Source of the DNA: Chiridota heheva
Taxonomy: Eukaryota; Echinodermata; Holothuroidea; Apodida; Chiridotidae
Reading direction: 5' to 3'
Assembly: GCA_020152595.1 (NCBI GenBank)
Contig: JAIGNY010003302.1
Location: 124,001-188,000 of the forward strand
Length of the DNA: 64,000 bases
The translations under genes and the position numbers were made by a program. Under the pieces are notes generated by a model. The model was not told the origin of the DNA. It saw only the letters and a program-made list of their open reading frames with translations, and searched no databases. How positions within the stretch are numbered: position 1 is the first letter of the stretch; every line of letters begins with the position of its first letter. Below are positions 1 through 64,000 of this stretch, in pieces.

Positions 1-75
1 ACTAAGCAATATTAAAAAGAAACAACAAAATTATTCATTTACAAAAATTAAAAATTCAATGTGAAAAATAAGAAC

Positions 76-59915
<59,840 letters not shown>

Positions 59916-60019
59916 CTGTAGAGAACAAAAAAGCAGCATTCTGAGAATAGGGAGCAGTATACCCTTTGAAATGGCATGCTGCTTCAAGCTCACATCGAGC
60001 TTGCTGGGGCTGATGTGGT

Positions 60020-60130
60020 TTTTTTCTCCCCTACCCCATAGATGAGAATGATGGGCCATTATACATTAAACATATATCAGTGTACCCCATAGATGAGAAT
60101 GATGGGCCATTATACATCAAATATATATCA
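60020..60130. repeat. 51-bp direct duplication
   Basis: TACCCCATAGATGAGAATGA and the following ATGGGCCATTATACAT occur twice (60032 and 60083). Confidence 0.9.
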
Positions 60131-60183
60131 GTGTCAGAGAATGCCTTTGATATTTTGTCTCTTGACAGTGTTTATAACAGAAC

Positions 60184-60212
60184 CTGATTTGCTCAGTTGG
60201 TAGAGCATCAGA
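60184..60212 (+). other. A-box-like tRNA fragment at array edge
   Basis: TTTGCTCAGTTGGTAGAGCA is a near-perfect 5' half of a tRNA D-arm (A box). It is followed directly by AGAGTTCGCT, the sequence that starts the 22-bp array. No full tRNA follows. Confidence 0.5.
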
Positions 60213-61125
60213 GTTCGCTAAGAGCTTGCTGTGAGTTCGCTGTGAACTTGTCGTAAGTTCGCTGTGAACTTGTCGTAAGTTCGCTGTAAGCTTGTCGTAA
60301 GTTCGCTGTGAGCTTGTCGTACGTTCGCTGTGAGCTTGCCGTGAGTTCTGTGAGCTTGCCGTCAGCTCTGCATGAGTTCGCCGTGAGCTCCCCATGAGTT
60401 CACCGTAAGCTCACAATGAGTTAGCCATGAGTTCACTGGGAACTCGCTATGAGTTCTCTGTGAGCTTTCAATGAGTTCACTGTGAGTTTGCCATGCATTT
60501 GCTGTGAGCTCGCAATGACTTCGCTGTGAGCTCGCAATGAGTTTGCTGTGAGCCCGCAATGAGTTCGCTGTGAGCTCGCAATAAGTTCGCTGTGAGCTCG
60601 CAATGAGTTCGCTGTGAGCTGGCAATGAGTTCGCTGTGAGCTCCCAATGAGTTCGCTGTGAGCTCGCAATGACTTCACTGTGAGCTCGCTGTGAGCTGGC
60701 AATGAGTTCGCTGTGAGCTGGCAATGAGTTCGCTGTGAGCTGGCAATGAGTCCCCTGTGAGCTCCCAATGAGTCCGCTGTGAGCTCGCAATGAGTCCGCT
60801 GTGAGCTCGCAATGAGTCTGCTGTGAGCTCGCAATGAGTCTGCTGTGAGCTCACAATGAGTCGCTGTGAGCTCGCCATGAGTCCGCTGTGAACTCGCAAT
60901 GAGTCCGCTGTGAGCTCGCAATGAGTCCGCTGTGAGCTCACCATGAGTCCGCTGTGAGCTCGCCATGAGTCTGCTGTGAGCACGCAATGAGTCTGCTGTG
61001 AGCTCGCCATAAGTTCGCTGTGAGCTCGCCATGAGTTCACTGTGAGCTCGCCATGAGTTCGCTATGAGTTCGCTGGGAGCTTGCCATGAGTTCGCTGTGA
61101 GCTCGCCATGAGTTCGCTGTGGAGC
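60213..61125. repeat. 22-bp minisatellite, about 41 units
   Basis: The unit is GAGTTCGCTGTGAGCTCGCA plus AT, with frequent single-base variants. It is rich in GAGCTC palindromes. Long minus-strand frames (S-S-Q-R-T-H-C-E-L-T-A) are artefacts of the repeat. It lies upstream of exon 1. Confidence 0.95.
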
Positions 61126-61361
61126 CTTCTTAAATTCTTAAGCTTGAAATGAGCAGTGCAATCCTTCAAATAAGAGCTTGCAGAACAAAAACACAGCTCG
61201 TTTAACTTTTCAACACAAAAGCGTATAATTGTTTTACTTTTAGAGTGTACTATTCTATTTAAAAATTACTTGAGGCACTTCCCCATTTCATATCAAGGTA
61301 ACTTTTAAATCATTTAAAGAAATTACTTTGAAATATTTAAAACTTGCAACAAGAAAAGATA

Positions 61362-61606
<245 letters not shown>

Positions 61607-61609
61607 CAG

Positions 61610-62475
61610 TGTACGCTTAAAAAGGAGCTCATGACCAGCTTTAAGTTTCACTTCAACTCATTCAGACAAGTCATATTTTCCCAAAGCTATTCAGACAAGT
61701 CATATTTTCCCGTTATAAATTTAAACATTTAAAACTTTTCCCAAAAAGCACATCACAAATACATATCTTTTGCATCAGAAATTTGAAATGTCTTTTTCAC
61801 TAAAAATGGCAAAGAAAACCTTTATCAACATGATGATCATTTTCTCCAGTCCAGAATATGAAGTTTTAATAGATCTTAAATTTTACAATAAAGAGAAGAA
61901 AAGTCCAACCAGTTGTCACTACAAAATGCTAACCATTTCATTCTGGGATAGTAATCCACCCATTCCCCAATCTTACAATAAAAGGTTGCAGCTGATAAAA
62001 TCTGACACAAGTGTCTGAAGCTCACTAGGATTTATGGCATCAGTCAGAATAAGCTGTCGCTTTTAACAGGAAAAATTACTTAGCACAGCTTCCATCTGAA
62101 AAATGATCCCCATGCTTTATTCATCTGGAGACTATGATATCTATATTTCCAATAAAGTTAAAATAAAATTTCACACTTGAGACATTTGCTGTTTTCATGT
62201 CACAAGGGTCACTTGAAGTTCCAAGACATGTCTGAAACTCTAGGTCTATCAAGTTTTTGAATTATCAGAAACAGAAGCTGTATACTTTCTCTGTCAATGA
62301 ACTTGGGCGGAGCTTTGGAGCTTATGTTTCTTGCGTGCACTTGTTACCTTCCCCCAATGAATGGAAGGAGGCGGGCCGCACTTGCTTCCTAGGGGACCCT
62401 CATTTTGTGGAGGCAAGGTATGGCCCCATAAATATTTGTCTATGAAGTTACCCATTTCACATCATAAATCATTTA
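61610..62475. other. Stretch without recognised feature
   Basis: The piece CATTCAGACAAGTCATATTT / GCTATTCAGACAAGTCATAT is duplicated at 61658 and 61686. No exon could be supported. Confidence 0.5.
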
Positions 62476-62477
62476 TC

Positions 62478-63140
62478 AGTGACGTCCCCAGGGACATCAC
62501 ATCAGATATCAGTGACGTCACTGGGGACGTCACATCAGATATCAGTTCATCAGTGATGTCACCAGGGACGTCACTTCAAATATCAGTTCATCAGTGACGT
62601 CACCAGGAACATCACATCGGATATCAGTTCATCAGTGATGTCACCGGGAACGTCACATCAGATATCATTTCATCAGTGATGTCACTGGGAATGTCACATC
62701 AGAATTCAGTTCATCAGTGATGTCACTGGGAATGTCACATCAGAATTCAGTTCATCAGTGACAAAACCGGGAACGTCACATCAGATATCAGTTCATCAGT
62801 GACGTCACCAGGAACATCACATCAGATATCAGTTCATCAGTGATGTCACCAGGGACGTCACTCCAAATATCAGTTCATCAGTGACGTCACCAGGAACATC
62901 ACATCGGATATCAGTTCATCTGTGATATCACCGGGAACGTCACATCAGATATCATTTCATCAGTGATGTCACTGGGGATGTCACATCAGAATGCAGTTCA
63001 TCAGTGACAAAACCGGGAACGTCACATCAGATATCAGTTCATCAGTGACGTCACCAGGAACATCACATCAGAATTCAGTTCATCAGTGACGTCACCGGGG
63101 ACGTCACATCAGAATTCAGTTCATCAGTGACATAACCGGG
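62478..63140. repeat. 41-bp minisatellite with CRE-like palindromes, about 16 units
   Basis: The unit is CATCAGTGACGTCACCAGGA plus ACATCACATCAGATATCAGTT. Six units keep the exact 10-bp palindrome GTGACGTCAC, which contains the CREB/ATF consensus TGACGTCA. Others have T or A changes (GTGATGTCAC, GTGACAAAAC). It lies upstream of exon 1. Confidence 0.95.
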
Positions 63141-64000
63141 GGAAGGGGAGAGACTGTGATATACTGCTGCCTTTCAAGTGACAAATATAGCTCTTTAAAC
63201 ATGACTGACTACATTGGTTTTATTCAAAATGGCTCATTTCTCTACAAATTATACAACATTCATGCCTTTCATTCCTTAAGATGGGTTTATTGCCCCAAAT
63301 CTACTCAAAAGGGAATTTACATACTCAATACGTCAACCATTTAAGCATCAGTTAAGTTCCTTGTATTATACATATTTAGGACATGTATAAAATAATCAGT
63401 TCACTTGCAACCACTGCCATACAGCCACCCCTACCCCTATTAATAAATTATCATTATTTTGCCTTATACTGCACTACCCAAAATATGTATTCTTTTCCAT
63501 TCAGTTTGTTTCCTTTGCTTCTTTTCAAAATTCACATAGATTGCATTTTTTCACAATCCACTACAAGTTATGCCATTTTTGCCAATCAATACTGCCAACA
63601 AACTTTCCTTACCAAGACAAATCTTTCAACTGTCAAAACAAACTTTCAAATTAGGATGGAATGAAGTCCAATCCAGACTCTTTCATGTTTCACAAATTGC
63701 CTCATGCTGCAGAAAGTGTTAACACTACTGCACTATACATCTGTCCAGGTGTACAAACACCACACGGAACTGCTTCGATCTTTGGCATCAGGTGATACAA
63801 GACTTCCACAAGGTATCGGATAAATGAGAAAAACAATTTGCAAGAAACTCTCAAGATAACTTTGCCTCTCCGTTCCTTTTCAAGGAAGAAGATAAAAATC
63901 CTTCAGGAGAACTCTGAAGAATCAATATTGCATGTAATTTGCACATCAGAATGTAAATTCCAAATGATGTCCTAGATAAGTAAACCCTTCAAGTATAAAA
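63141..64000. other. Window end, no supported feature
   Basis: I looked for the missing first half of LamG A on the minus strand here and did not find it. The sequence is AT-rich, with no array. Confidence 0.5.

Noticed and set aside
60117-61040. Minus-strand S-S-Q-R-T-H-C-E-L-T-A protein of up to 199 residues
   Set aside because: Artefact of the 22-bp array; overlapping frames give the same string.
63660-63850. Possible upstream exon for the first half of LamG A
   Set aside because: Minus-strand frames contain stops and no LamG motif.

Overview
The window is animal genomic DNA. It has split genes with GT-AG introns, phase-1 exons encoding EGF modules, laminin G (LamG) domains, jockey/CR1-type retrotransposon remains, a degenerate THAP domain and many MITEs. 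The Notch/fibropellin-like EGF style and repeat content suggest a marine invertebrate, perhaps a deuterostome such as an echinoderm; this is inference and no species is claimed.

One gene accounts for all credible host coding sequence. It lies on the minus strand and is open at both ends. I could place 20 exons (59915 down to 76, about 4.69 kb of coding sequence). Splice sites and phases join into one reading: the C-terminal half of a LamG domain, a complete LamG domain, an atypical Cys-rich module, then 31 complete EGF modules and the start of a 32nd. Most EGFs are of the calcium-binding type (D-I-D-E-C) and many carry O-fucose and O-glucose consensus sites. It looks like part of a very large extracellular or cell-surface protein (EGF/LamG class, as in Crumbs, Eyes shut and fibropellin-like proteins); the orthologue cannot be fixed from here. 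Three exons (34332-34453, 27189-28113, 15447-15708) are each one base short and frameshift inside an otherwise intact EGF. Exon phases on both sides demand the missing base, so consensus error in short homopolymers is the likeliest cause.

The rest is intron, and about 45 percent of the window is tandem repeat. Most larger introns hold their own unrelated minisatellite: 33/41 bp (1.9-3.3 kb), 41 bp (3.75-4.9 kb), 33 bp (5.2 kb), 84 bp (9.7-10.1 kb), 56 bp (17.9-24.5 kb, about 118 copies), an 85-bp palindromic unit (25.1-25.3 kb), 54 bp (25.65-26.15 kb), 55 bp (30.7-34.2 kb), 18 bp (36.6-37.9 kb), 67 bp (38.8-41.1 kb), 49 bp (41.6-42.5 kb), 32 bp (45.0-47.2 kb), 26 bp (48.55-50.2 kb), 76 bp (51.6-53.2 kb), 31 bp (56.0-58.8 kb), 22 bp (60.2-61.1 kb), (AAT)n (61.4-61.6 kb) and 41 bp (62.5-63.1 kb).

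The most unusual item is the 76-bp array. Its unit is the last 21 nt of a LamG exon plus that exon's 5' splice site and 55 nt of intron, so about 20 extra copies of a strong donor site follow the real one. Transposon remains include a non-LTR element with endonuclease, YMDD reverse transcriptase and RNase H, inserted inside a TTAA-flanked MITE (11074-15183); a second RT fragment (16226-17066); a hAT-like MITE with a perfect 8-bp target duplication (6337-6887); a TTAA MITE (43887-44905); and a THAP-domain (P-element-like) relic (about 9431-10320).
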